DNA from: Abelmoschus esculentus
Lineage: Eukaryota > Streptophyta > Magnoliopsida > Malvales > Malvaceae
Length of the DNA stretch: 64,000 nt
Assembly: GCA_035048815.1 (NCBI GenBank)
Contig: JAUCBN010000043.1
Coordinates: 8,745,001 to 8,809,000, forward strand
Reading direction: 5' to 3'
Of this stretch, positions 46,858-58,000 are shown one piece after another; position 1 is the stretch's first letter, and each line of letters starts with the position of its first letter. The notes under the pieces were generated by a model, which made no database searches, was not told where the DNA came from, and saw only the letters and a program-made list of their open reading frames with translations. The position numbers and the translations under genes are program-made.

Positions 46858-49588
46858 CACTTGTACGATCCGTAATCGGGTTAAATACTTGGGTGATGCG
46901 ATATGTATGAGATGCATGATTTGTTTTACTATATCGACGATATATATATTGATATTGGTAGTCGATTACGGATACGATTAATATGTTAATCTATTAATTA
47001 CAGTCGCCATGTTTCTACAAGGGTTTTACGATAATCACATGTCAATCATTGACATAGTGATCGGTGGAAGTGCGATAGCAAATCGCATCTAGGAAAAAGG
47101 AATAATTGTTATTCCGATATGGAAAAATCTAAGGATTTAAAAATCTCGAAAACACGATTCTATTGATAAATCTTATTAAATCGTGATATTTTTCCATAGA
47201 AAAATAGTCGTTATTTAAAAATCCTTGACCCCTTCATAGGCAACATAGATTGTAGGCCCATATTGGCAATAATAATGATTTCGTGATAGCATATATATGA
47301 TATGTTTGCTTTGCACGGTGTTTGACATGCATGGTTATAGCCCTTGCTTTTACAATAGTTGTAAATTTTAAATATGTCCTGCGTGTCGTGCCTTTTTCTA
47401 TATCTGTTGTACTTCTCTTCTCACCTTACTCCCTTGTATGTAAAATGAGTTTCTATAATTGTAATATTATTCCAAGAAGCTATCGAGACGTTTGGAGCAA
47501 AGGCGAGAAGATGCTTGAGAAGCAGTTTTAGTGTTGAATTAGGGTTTTAAGGTTCTCCCATTGGCTTGGGATGGGCCACCTTAGTTCTTTATTTTGGGCT
47601 ATAACCATTGCAATCTTATTGTTTTATATCTATCATGTATGTGATGCAATGTATGATATATATATTCTACTCGTATATATTCATGAGATCAATAAGGGCC
47701 AAATTAAAAGAAATAACGATGAGATAGTTAAAGTTTTCCCTCAAATTAATCTAAGTTAAATTTAGTCGTCCAATATTTTCCCTCGTTAAGGCCTTGATCG
47801 ATCTTATGTGGGTTTTGCCAAAGAATTGACACATAAGTCCATCTTGGTTAAACGCGAAGAATAAGCAAGTGATATTCGTCGGTCGAAATATTGATAATAA
47901 CTTAGTTAGGTTGTTCTAATAGGATTAGAAACCTAAAGGCTAAGTATTTGGTTAAGTCATGAGATGATTGAACAATAGTTGTTCACTATCGCGTGTCAAA
48001 AGTGCGCGTTCAGTGCAAGTGGACACATCGAAAGTAATAAGTGATAAGTATTTATCGGATTATCGTCTCCACAGGGATTGGTAGACTCAATATGTCTTCT
48101 TCGTCTTCTTGTTCTGTAGAAAGAAATAAAATAAAACACAACTGACTGAGTTTGGATTAACTAGAAGAAAACTACTAAGCAAAGTAAAGAGAATTGAATA
48201 TTAGAGAGAGATGGGTCAGGATCCAGTTGCGTTGTATTGTGGATTTGATTGACTTGTCTCTACCCAATGCAATCGTATATCACTGCCTCGGCAGTACTGC
48301 AGATTACTGCCTTGGCGGGACGATACTGTCCGCCGCGGCAATCCCTTGCTCGTGGGTGGACTTTACCAAATTTCGGTAAAGTGTCCTTGGATGACTCCGC
48401 TTATCCCTAAGTCGAAGTACTATTGATGACTAGTCCTTGATGATACCTCCCGGCGTGAACCAATTATACTCACCAACCAATCTCACACTTCTTTTAGCCG
48501 CTGAAACTCTTAATCTATCCCTAGGCCGAATTAGTATTTCGCGATTGAAACACCGTACTTACCCCTTTCGTGAATCTAACTCTCCCGAGTCTAGATAAAT
48601 GGATTACTCACAAACTTCTCTCCCGAGCTTGAATGTAAGAACAAGGAATAACAAAGGATAAGCAAACCTTGATAGTTTTATTGCATTGAAACAAAGACAA
48701 AGTACAATCTCCTCTCACAAATACTAACAACATTCACCTAAACCCTAAAGAAGCTTAGAACATAATTGAGAGAAAGCAAAGTTATGAATTGGCTCTCTCT
48801 CTCTAGATATTCGTGTTTCAGACATTGGACGGCTAGGTCTTTATATAGGCTAGACCTAGGGCAAACCTTTCCTAAGTAGAATACAACTTGGAGTAGGGAA
48901 CAAGTCATGTACATAATTAAAATATTTCCAAGTTTAATTCAACTAAGAGGCTTTCCTGCGTGGCCTTGCCTTGGGCTTTTCCTTATGCTAGCCAGCTTCG
49001 ATCCATGTGCTTTAAGTCCAGACACGTCCCTTGGATTTTTCTCTTCCAATCGCCTACAGTCTTGCTTCTTGGCTCTCAGCTGCTGCCTCGGCATCAGGTC
49101 CTGCCTCGGCCTTGTTGCTGCCGCGGCACTGGTTCTCCTGCACAGAGATAAAAATGCAGTAAAACTTTGCCTTTTCTGTAAATATGAGTTCTATGAGCTT
49201 AATTTCTAAATATATCACATTGAGTACATGCATTGGTCCGAGTGGGTGTAAATTCGGTGATTAATGCCCATAAAATGTGTAAAACGTGATAGTGAGTTGA
49301 GCACTTATCATTCACCAAATGGAGGAGTTACAAGAGATGTAATTAGTAAAGGGTTACTTACCTAAATAACCTATATCCTAAAAGAAAAGGCCAAAGCTGA
49401 TTTAGGAAATTGGTGAATTATGGATCCTCGCTCACTAGAAAAATTTTCGTCGAATTTTTCCGAAATTAAAAACAAGAGGGTTTTTTAATTTTGAACGAAA
49501 TAGTGGGAGTATTTTATAAACAAAGACCTATTTATAATATTTCAAATTGGTAAATTTATATTATGTATTTCCATTGTTGTAGATCTAA
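46858..49588 (+). other. copia leader with an inserted solo LTR
   Basis: About 1.4 kb of non-coding leader (46858..47986 and 49316..49588) around an Athila solo LTR. Short ORFs (for example 47322..47531 and 47571..47759) show no recognisable domain. I see no protein before the gag start codon. Confidence 0.65.
47987..49310 (-). repeat. solo LTR, type I, reverse, TSD TTCAC
   Basis: 1324 bp from TATCGCGTGTC to CACTTATCA with perfect TTCAC on both sides (47982..47986 and 49311..49315). A TATA box lies near 48840 (minus). No internal sequence remains. Confidence 0.93.
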
Positions 49589-49639
49589 ATGGCAAACAAC
49601 ACTATATCACTACAATCAATCCTTGAGAAGGAGAAACTT
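49589..49639 (+). pseudogene. copia gag, first 17 codons
   Basis: ATG followed by ANNTISLQSILEKEKL, the common opening of plant copia gag. It is cut after Leu by reversed Athila LTR sequence. It is too short to have been an open frame of note but recognisable, and in the right place after the leader. Confidence 0.8.
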
Positions 49640-50435
49640 GGTGTATGTGAACACACATATATGTGCAAATATACACAGTTATACAAGTAATATTAGGGTG
49701 AGTGAGTATCGTTCCAAGGAGAATCTTTGGTAAAGTGTCCAGTCAAAATTGTCAGGGCAAAAAGGTGTTACTAGCTAAAAAGTAAAAACAAAGGTAAGAT
49801 ATAAACAAGAGAAAATTGATATGTACGGTGAAGTGTTATGTAGAAATGCTATGGCAATTTCAGAATGCAAGCAACTAAAATATGCCACGGCAAAATGGTA
49901 TGGATGATGATGGCAAGGTGAATGTATGGTGATGGTGTGAGAGTGTAAAGTAGTGTGATTGCGAGATAAAAAGTATAATAAAGAAAGTAGTTTGTAAATG
50001 TGGAGGCAAAAACAGGATACAAGAACACGTTTAAACTTTATGTTGTACTAACCCGCTATTGACGAACTCTCTCTCGGGAATGACTGGTTGTGACTTCTAT
50101 GGTTTCCTACCCATTACCCCTACCTAACATATAGCTGCTACGGTGTATACCTACTCGATAGAGGTTTCTAAAGTGTTCCTGCTCTTTCGAGTCATAGGAA
50201 CCTGATAAGCTAAAATGCCATGGCATCTTGTGTCACTCGAGTTAATCATCCATAAAAGGCAATATATTAAATAGAAATAAAAGTTAATCATCCATAAAAG
50301 CAACCACCTAAACAAAGCTTACATGGTTGAGCTAAATGTTAAGAAATATGATCCACATAAATCTTAAACATTCAAAAATCATCCTCATGAAAATACTGGG
50401 CAACAAAAATAGTGGGAAACAAAAATCATGCTAGA
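49640..50435 (-). repeat. reversed F2-type LTR fragment
   Basis: Reverse complement of the U5 side of the F2 LTR: GTGTATGTGAACAC..., GAGTGAGTATCGTTCC, AACTCTCTCTCGGGAATGAC and TTAATCATCCATAAAAG. The U3 side is missing. The join to the next block near 50397..50436 contains GTGGG(C/A)AACAAAAAT copies (AGTGGGAAACAAAAAT and AGTGGGCAACAAAAAT). Confidence 0.78.
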
Positions 50436-50567
50436 CACCCCCAAACTCGAACCAAGCATTTTCCTCAATGCTTTATATTAGAAGAGAATAGTGGGCAACA
50501 AAAATATGAAAGAAATAAGCAGCATATCAAGAAACAAACAACAAATAAAATTGAATAAATGAAAAAT

Positions 50568-51985
50568 TTAAAGAGACTCTGAAGAGCTGCTTGTAACAAT
50601 TTTTCTTCGGGGTCGTGCTACTGATTGCTTCGTTCTTGGTGAGGGCGATGGCTGAGCTTTTGCTTGTCAGGGCGGTTGGACCCTTATGGGTGGTGTCCGT
50701 TGCATTGGATCATCCACTTCTTTGCCTTCTTCCACGTCGACAATCTCTTCGGTGATCATGATGTCCGTTCCACCTTCATTTACTATGGTTGCCCCGGTAT
50801 AGTGTGTACTCGGTCCGGCAACGGTTGAGCTTTGATGTACATAGGCATCTATCTCTGCTGATAGACTGCCCATGATAATGGGGGATCGTGGTGGAGTGTT
50901 GAAGACTGCCCTCCTCTTTGATGGTCTTCTGTTGGCAGATGATGCTGCGGCAGAGTCTGCTGCCCTAGATGGGCCGGCAGCATGAAACTGTGGTTGAGGG
51001 CCCGCGTGGAAAAACGGTCTCGGTCCTCTTGGAGTTGGTGTAGTCTCTTTATAGGGTGCGGCTGTGACAAACATGTTGCTTGGAAATTCTAGAAACTGCG
51101 CCCCTTGGTCTGGAAAGGCATGGAGCATCATTTGGGCTAATGTGTCGTTAAAGTCTCTTTGATACTCCATGTATCTCTGTTGCCTAAGATCCATCGCTGC
51201 CATCCTTTGCAGTGTCTCCTGGTACGGGTCTGCTGCGACAGAGGTGTGGGCAGTGTCTGGCATGTCTACCGTGTATTGGGCCCCGACAGCGGTATCAGCA
51301 GTGAACTGCTGGGGCGTTGCTTGGACTGGTTCCGCCTGCGTGATCTACATGATTTTGTGGAAAAAGTCTCTGGTCCATCCACGCCTTTGGGGAGTGTATT
51401 CGTCCGTGTCTTTTACTAGTACAACTGCAGCAACACACAAGCCAGTGATCAAACAAGGGAAATATAATGGTCCTCTATCATTCTTACCGTATTCGTAAAT
51501 TTCATGTAAGATGATCTCTCCAACGTTGATGCTCCTTTTGTTGATGATTGATTGGATGAACACCAATCGCTTTCGGTCCACCGTGCGGTTGTGAGATGTG
51601 GGGATGAGGCGTCTCTTGACAAAGGTGTTCGAAAGCTTGGCCTCGGGCTTTAAGCTCTGCCTTGCTACAGATCCTCTACGGGCATCGGTTTCCCATGGAG
51701 TATTCGTGTAGCAAAGGTCGTCTTTAATCAACTCGTAATCCTCGGCAGTGATATCCTTCATTAATTCAGCATGTACATCATGGTCAGGTGTGAGGCCGTA
51801 GAATTAGTTGATGGTCTTGGCATCAAGCTGGACAGGCCTGCCTCGGCAGTGGACAAAGAGGGAGTCTTTGCTGGGCCCGTGCGCATAGAATTCCTGCACG
51901 ATGGTAGCATTCGCCTGGGCAGGTTGGAGGCAAAAGATTTCCCAATCTTGGTACTTAATCTTGTCGAACAGATAGTGCTCGATGC
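50568..51985 (-). pseudogene. ORF2 of a third pol-less copy (G), 5' truncated
   Basis: Minus-strand ORF2 from IEHYLFDKIKYQDWEI to the end of the ORF (final stop 50568..50570; the last 30 codons or so follow a stop near 50667). Conserved stretches: FYAHGPSKDSLFVH, TPDHDVHAELMKD, DRKRLVFIQSIINKRS and YGKNDRGPLYFPC, with several in-frame stops. The post-ORF2 hairpin with one mismatch and the G-run lie at 50436..50480. It begins abruptly at 51985, where copia RNase H sequence starts; the first 40 codons are lost. No LTR of this copy is present. Confidence 0.87.
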
Positions 51986-52144
51986 CATCTCATTCGAGAG
52001 ATCATAGATCGAGGAGATGTGGAGATATGTAAAGTACACACGGATGATAACATTGTTGATCCCTTGACGAAGCCTCTAACGCAACAGAAGCATGATTGTC
52101 ACACTATGTCACTCGGTATTAGATATGTGACTGATTGGTCTTAG
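51986..52144 (+). pseudogene. copia RNase H, C-terminal 52 codons
   Basis: Reads HLIREIIDRGDVEICKVHTD then NIVDPLTKPLTQQKHD and MSLGIRY, the usual end of plant copia pol, closing at TAG (52142..52144). Purine-rich GTGGGAGAT follows directly before the 3' LTR. Confidence 0.9.
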
Positions 52145-52158
52145 TGCTAGTGGGAGAT

Positions 52159-52868
52159 TGTTAGAGTATGCCCAAAGACCAATCATATGATGATTGTAAG
52201 GATACTTATATTTACCAATTTTATTGAATAAAGTCATTACCATTGTTGTTTTCAGATATATGTGTCAATGTATAACATAAACTGAGAAACAATAAGGTCC
52301 ATATAATAATATATGTATTATTATTAAAAGATTCGTAGTCAAGTATTATTATGGGTATGGACAATAATAATACTCTTAAGACTAACATGTGATTAATTGA
52401 TGACAATGAGTTGTCATTGACATAGAGATGTCAGAATTAATACATGAATATATTAGTAGAGAATAATATATTGGATTGACCCGCTATGAGCATATATCTT
52501 GGATTATTATGTGACGGTCACGATATTGCTCATAGTGACAACTATATGTATGATCCTTAGACTTGAGATTATTACTCTCTTAACATATGTTGTTTTATGT
52601 TTTGATGCAGTTAAACGTGTCTCGTAATTAGTTACACTATAAAAACTGACATTGGACATATTACAGTGTATGTAGTGAGATGTGAATGATCAAGATAGGA
52701 TTTGTCCTTCCTACATAATAGGAAAATATATCAAAGGCCACTTGATTGAGTGAGACTAGAAATGCATGGCCATGCTTGAATACGTTGATATGAGATATCA
52801 CAAATTATTCATTAAAAGTAGTCCACTCTAGATATCAAGAAACATTAAAATAGGCTATACAAGTGTGA
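52159..52868 (+). repeat. 3' LTR of the copia element, first 710 bp
   Basis: Near-identical to 45402..46112. It ends abruptly after AAGTGTGA and is followed by chromovirus-type sequence. The last 97 bp are at 63555..63651. Confidence 0.9.
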
Positions 52869-53847
52869 TAATCTTTTATATGAGCTGCATGGTTGTTTCG
52901 AAGGGTGCCGAGTTGGAGTGATATCTTAATTGGAGCATATAATAATCTTTTCTATGTGTTTGGTGGTACGGTGTTGTGGTAGAAGTTTGGGAGCAGGTGT
53001 TTTTGAGTGGGCATGATATGGTTGAATTATGGGTGGATGTTGTCCTACCGATAAGTTAAGTTGGAGTATCATTTTTCTTTGGGTTTTGGTACCAGTTAAG
53101 GTGCCAAGGTAAATTTGGAAAGAATCATCATGAGTTTGGTGGTAAAGTTCTGGGGATGGTATGGAGTTTTTCTATGAGTGTTGGTGGATCAATCGTTTGT
53201 TTGAGTACGATTTTTCTTGGGTTTCTAAGTCCCATTGGAAACATGGGTGAGTGGTGTATCTATAATTAAGATTCGAGGTTTTTGAGGCCGACGTTGGTTT
53301 CCGTTTGAGTGTTGGGTTTTATCATCCATAGGTGGAGGGATGGTATGTTGAGATATTATGTTATGGTTACCATGTCTCTTAGTGGAGTTGTTGTTGTTGA
53401 TGGAGTTTGCTTAAGACAATGTTTAACGGTTTTGTGTTAAGTTAATTTGAGACTTGTTGGTTGAACATCGTTGTGTGGAGTGGAGGTTGGTGAAAGGCTT
53501 AGATGGTTACCTGATATGTGGGAGGATATCGAAAAGAGGGTTAGTTCGACAGTGGTGGTATGGAAACCGTTGCCTAAGTAAGAAAAAAAAGGGTTTCTCT
53601 TTTGAGTTATGTGTTCAGTGAGAGTTGAGGTGGGTTGTGCATTATTGATTTGGTATGAGGATTAGATCTGCTGTTTGTCCAAAGAGGGTAAATGTTTCTC
53701 GGATCAAGGTTTGTGTGATAGGTTGTTAGGTGGATTAAAGCACCTTTAGAGGTGGCAAGGTGTGGAAGGAGTTGGGGAAGGAGTAGTTTCCTTACCTCTT
53801 CTCGATATGTAAATTTCGAGGACGAAATTTCTTAAGTGGGGAAGAGC
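52869..53847 (+). other. 3' internal region of a chromovirus-like element
   Basis: No coding potential survives. The last 40 bp contain TTCGAGGACGAAATTTC then a purine-rich run AGTGGGGAAGAG, the standard end of Tekay/Del-type plant chromoviruses before their 3' LTR. The left boundary is a deletion joint with the copia LTR. Confidence 0.68.
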
Positions 53848-55084
53848 TGTAACATCCCAAAAATGGGCCTAGGTATTATCAAGGTCGGATCAAGGGTTCG
53901 GTTGAACTGGTCAAGCCAATTAGCCTAAATCCGGGAATTAATTTTTATAAATGGTTTTCAATGGAAATAAAATATGGAAAAATACTCTAAAATTCTTATT
54001 TGGACTCTATTTGAGTTTGGTAAACTCAATTTTGTAAAATTACACTATGAACCTTGACATTTTGGAAAATAGTGGCTATTTTGTAAAAATGACAATTTTA
54101 GTGACTAAAATGTAAATTGGTCAAAACTTAGAATCTTTAAGGTTCTATTTATCCAATCTTTCTCATCAGATCTAACCTTTCAAAAATCTCTTTATAAACT
54201 CATTTTAATTACCATAAAGATTTTATTAAGATATATTTCCCATTTTTCACCAAAATCAAAATTTCTTGTAACTTTCCATTTTCTCTCAACTTCTCCTAAT
54301 TTTCTTGGTTTCCAATCAGAATTCTCTTCAATTTTATCAAGGTAAATCACATCTTTTTCATTAAATTTCGTTCATATTATTTTCTCCTTATTTCTCTTCA
54401 ATTTCCTTGCATTGAGTTCTTGATTTGTTTTATGGTTTTAATTGATGATTTTCGTTTTTTATTGGTTAATTTTGATTGAATTGATGCAATCCCGTAATAA
54501 GGTAATACCTGATGGTTTTTAATGGGTAAATCAATGAATTTTGGTATGTTTTAACATGGAATTAATGGTTCTTGGATGGGTAAACCCGGATCTTAAGTTT
54601 TGGTGGTGTTAATTGGCTTAGATCTTCGGTTTATGGCGTGTTTGGGTGGCTGAATGTTTGCTGCTGGTTTAGGATGGTTATATCATGGTTCTTGGTTATG
54701 TTTTGATGTTGATAAGTTGTGGTTTTCGTTGTCTAAGGGCTGGAGGTTGTTCGGATAAGTTTCGGATATGTTTTCGGTTTTTTTAAGTCTAGTTTTTGAG
54801 GCTGTTTGTTTGGAAAGTGTGGGAGGTTTATTGAATGCATTAATATTCATTAATACCTCTGTTTTGATATGTTAAAAACAGGTCAAGGTGTTGAGCTAAG
54901 TGTTGAAGGTGTTTCGGAAAAGGTGAGAATGTCGGTTGGCTTCGGCAAGCTAGTTTCGGACAAGTGGTGAGTGGGCTGCCGTATCGGCAAGGTTTTACTT
55001 GTTTTATCAAAAGTTTGAGAGTGTAGGGATGGTGTGAAAAAACTCCCTATACTCGGATTAAGTGCACTATAAAGATTATGAAAA

Positions 55085-55285
55085 TAATGATGTTGCCTAC
55101 ACGTAAACAAGGGTGACTTTGTGTCCGACCGTGCATGTAGAGCTTGCCTAAATGTAAATAATGGTGACTTTGTGTCTGACCGTGCATATAGTTGACCCAT
55201 ACGTAAACAAGGGTGACTTTGTGTCCGACCGTGCGTAGTGGGGGTAACATGTATACTAGGGTGACTTCGTGTCCAACCGATGCAT
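55085..55285 (+). repeat. tandem repeat with GGTGACTTTGTGTC core
   Basis: Four units of about 55-65 bp sharing AAGGGTGACTTTGTGTCCGA and CCGTGC. Related shorter units occur in the other two LTRs at about 59810..59945 and 61610..61770 (reverse). Confidence 0.75.
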
Positions 55286-56095
55286 GTTGAGATCAAGTGT
55301 CTCTAGATAAGGAATAAGGAATCCGTGTATTCGATGGGTATATATGGTTTGAACAAAGTTAGTCACTTAGTTGCCAATATTCATGAATTATGATTGAGAC
55401 TTTTGTGTATTGTAAAGCAAGAGATTGTGGAACATGTTGAGTTAGAATTGTATAGAAAATGTAATGTTTTAAAGTCATGAGTTTCTTAAGCATGTGTTCT
55501 TGACCAAGTTTTGTGCATAGAGATGCATATGCATTTAAAAGGTCATATGTTTTGTTGTTGTTTTCAAAGCATGAAAGTCTTGAGAATTTTAGTTTTGTAT
55601 GGCAAGAGATAATAGACACCTGGTAAGGAAATTGTTTGGTTTTGTAAACATTGTTGAGATACTTATATTGAGCATGATATGGCATGATTTAAAGAGTTTA
55701 TTGATGGACTTATGGGTTGCATTGTAAAGGTGTTTTCTTTATATTTTACCCCTCACTAAGCTTATGCTTACCCTCTCTTTTACCTTACAATGCAGAGACA
55801 TTAATCGAGGCGGCCAAGGAAAGCAAGGTTCCAAGTGTATGTCGATGAATAGCTCAAGTATGTGTTCTAAAATGTAGTAGTAGTAAGAGAGCAATGGGGT
55901 ATAGTTACATTTTTGTAAGAATTAGCTTTTGATTGGTAAACGTTGCTTTGATTATTTGAACTTGAGTATGTATTGGATGTTTAAGTTGCTCTTGATGCCT
56001 AGGAATTATGCATATAGTTAATGGTGATCATTGGTGGTGTTTTGAATGAGTTAAATCTACTTAAAAGGGACTGATTTTATGTTTCTGGGCATAAA

Positions 56096-56240
56096 GTTTC
56101 GAAACCTTAGGGAAAGTTTTGAAACCTTTATCAAATAGTTTCGAAACTTCCAGGAAGGTTTCGCAACCTTGCGGGCTAGTTGGATATTAGAACCTTACTA
56201 GAATGAAAGTTTCGAAACTTTCAAGGAAAAGTTTCGAAAC
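56096..56240. repeat. three palindrome pairs GTTTCGAAAC
   Basis: Motifs start at 56096/56116, 56138/56158 and 56209/56231, with within-pair distances of 20, 20 and 22 bp. Four of the six are perfect 10-bp palindromes with a central TCGA. Confidence 0.82.
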
Positions 56241-57269
56241 CTTTGATTGGTTATTAGTTGATAGTTGTCGGATTTGCATTTTAGTCCCGGATATCTTTCT
56301 ATGTTTAACTATGGTAGCTACGAATATTATTTTGAGTTGAAATTTCACCTTGATGCATAAAGTTGACTTAATTTGAAGTTGGCTAACTTAAATTGGAGGT
56401 AGTCCCTAAAAATTAAAAGTTTTACATTTTGGTCCCTAGTTAGTGAAGCACGTAATTGATGATGTTAGAATGCTCCTTTTGGTCTGAAATTTATCATGAG
56501 AGTTCTTTGCATGTTTAATTGAACTTTGATGGAATGAATTTCTATCTTGTCAAAAGAATTTAAAATATTCACGTTTTAGTCCTTAAGTTGCACATGTGTT
56601 AATTGAGTGCTCAATTGTGATCGAATTAGTTTCGTTCTTATTTTGCATGAAATAGAAACACATAGGAACATAATTATGCCTTTAGATAAGATAAAGAAAA
56701 AATATATAACAGTTTTCAGGGTCGTTTATCGAATCGAGCCTTCATGGGTTTGGTTTGGTATTCCCCCTGTGACCCATTAGAGCAGGTTCCGTCTAGGCCA
56801 GACTAAGGGGGTTACATTTTTTCTTAACTAGATGCATAATTAAGATCCTATATGTGTCGGATTCATGCAAAACAAGTATGTAACATTCGGTCCACAGTTG
56901 AGCGTTCAATTAACACATAAGTAAATAAGGACTAAAACGTAAACAATTTTGTTCGAACAACATACTAGAAATTCCAATCTATCAAAATTCAATTAAACAT
57001 GCATAGAACCCTCATAGAAAATTCGGGTCAATCGGAGCATCACAACATCGTCAATTTCATATTTCCTTAATTAGGGACCAAAATGTAAAACTCCTAAACT
57101 TTAGGAACCATATCCGACTTTAATTAGACCATACGAAATTAAGTTATTTTCATGCAACACGGTGAAGTCTCAATTCAAAGTGATATCCATAGCATCCATA
57201 TTCGATTACGGGAAAATGTTCGGCCTATCACGAAATTCCAACACTTAGAACGACACTTTTGGGTCATGG

Positions 57270-57466
57270 GTATCGATACCTCAAAGCATGGTATCGATAC
57301 CATGACGTGGTAGTGGCTAAACGCGCCTCCAAAATACCAGAGGTATCGATACAGCATGGACGGTATCGATACCCTAGTGTCCAGTGAGCTAATGGCATCG
57401 AGCCATGGTTCGATGCCACCCAAAATTGCCTTGGGGTACCTATACCAGAACTGGGTGTATCGATAC
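57270..57466. repeat. three palindrome pairs GTATCGATAC, reversed LTR
   Basis: Starts at 57270/57291, 57343/57363 and 57436/57457: distances 21, 20 and 21 bp. Five of six are perfect. Between pairs two and three is an inverted repeat GGCATCGA (57394..57401) / TCGATGCC (57410..57417). Confidence 0.85.
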
Positions 57467-58000
57467 CCCTGTGCGCAGAATAAATGTTTAGGCAATTTTG
57501 GTTGGTTTATCTCCATCCCAGCATATCCATTGACCACCCCTAACTATATGCATAATTTCCTAAGCATAATGAACAATTTAAAACACCCATTGATCAATAT
57601 TAAAGACCCCAAAATTTCCTATAGGCATGCTCCCTATGTTATGATTAAAACAAGAAACATTCATGCATGAACATGCTTCAAACAATCCAAAACAATACCA
57701 CAATCCATCAAACAACAACCAAAGCAATATAAGGTCTCATTACAAGTCTTTAACTAAGTAAACACCCACTCTCCTACGGGATTGGTTTACACATTGCCAA
57801 GCCCTTTTTATTTGCCAAATCATACCAAAAATATGTACACTTTCCCCTTGGTCCTCTTGCTCCAAATGCAGCCCCAAAAGTCTCTAATTCTCTACAAAGA
57901 TGAAAAGAGAGCTTAAGCACGACATGCTTAGTGAGGAAGCTCTACACAAGATCATCAATGCAATATTAAAATTATTTAAAAGTCATGCGTGCACTCTTAT

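Larger units (their letters stand above)
53848..56816 (+). repeat. 3' LTR of a chromovirus-like element
   Basis: 2969 bp, TGTAACATCCC to GGGGGTTACA. It contains a tandem part (55085..55285) and three pairs of GTTTCGAAAC palindromes (56096..56240). It is adjacent at 56817 to a reversed LTR of a related subfamily that lacks its terminal 110-130 bp. Confidence 0.85.

Noticed and set aside
46700..47759. Small ORFs in the copia LTR end and leader
   Set aside because: Short, no conserved domain, and located in non-coding parts of a defined element.
55047..55296. His/Arg-rich minus-strand ORFs near 55 kb
   Set aside because: They are translations of the GGTGACTTTGTGTC tandem repeat.
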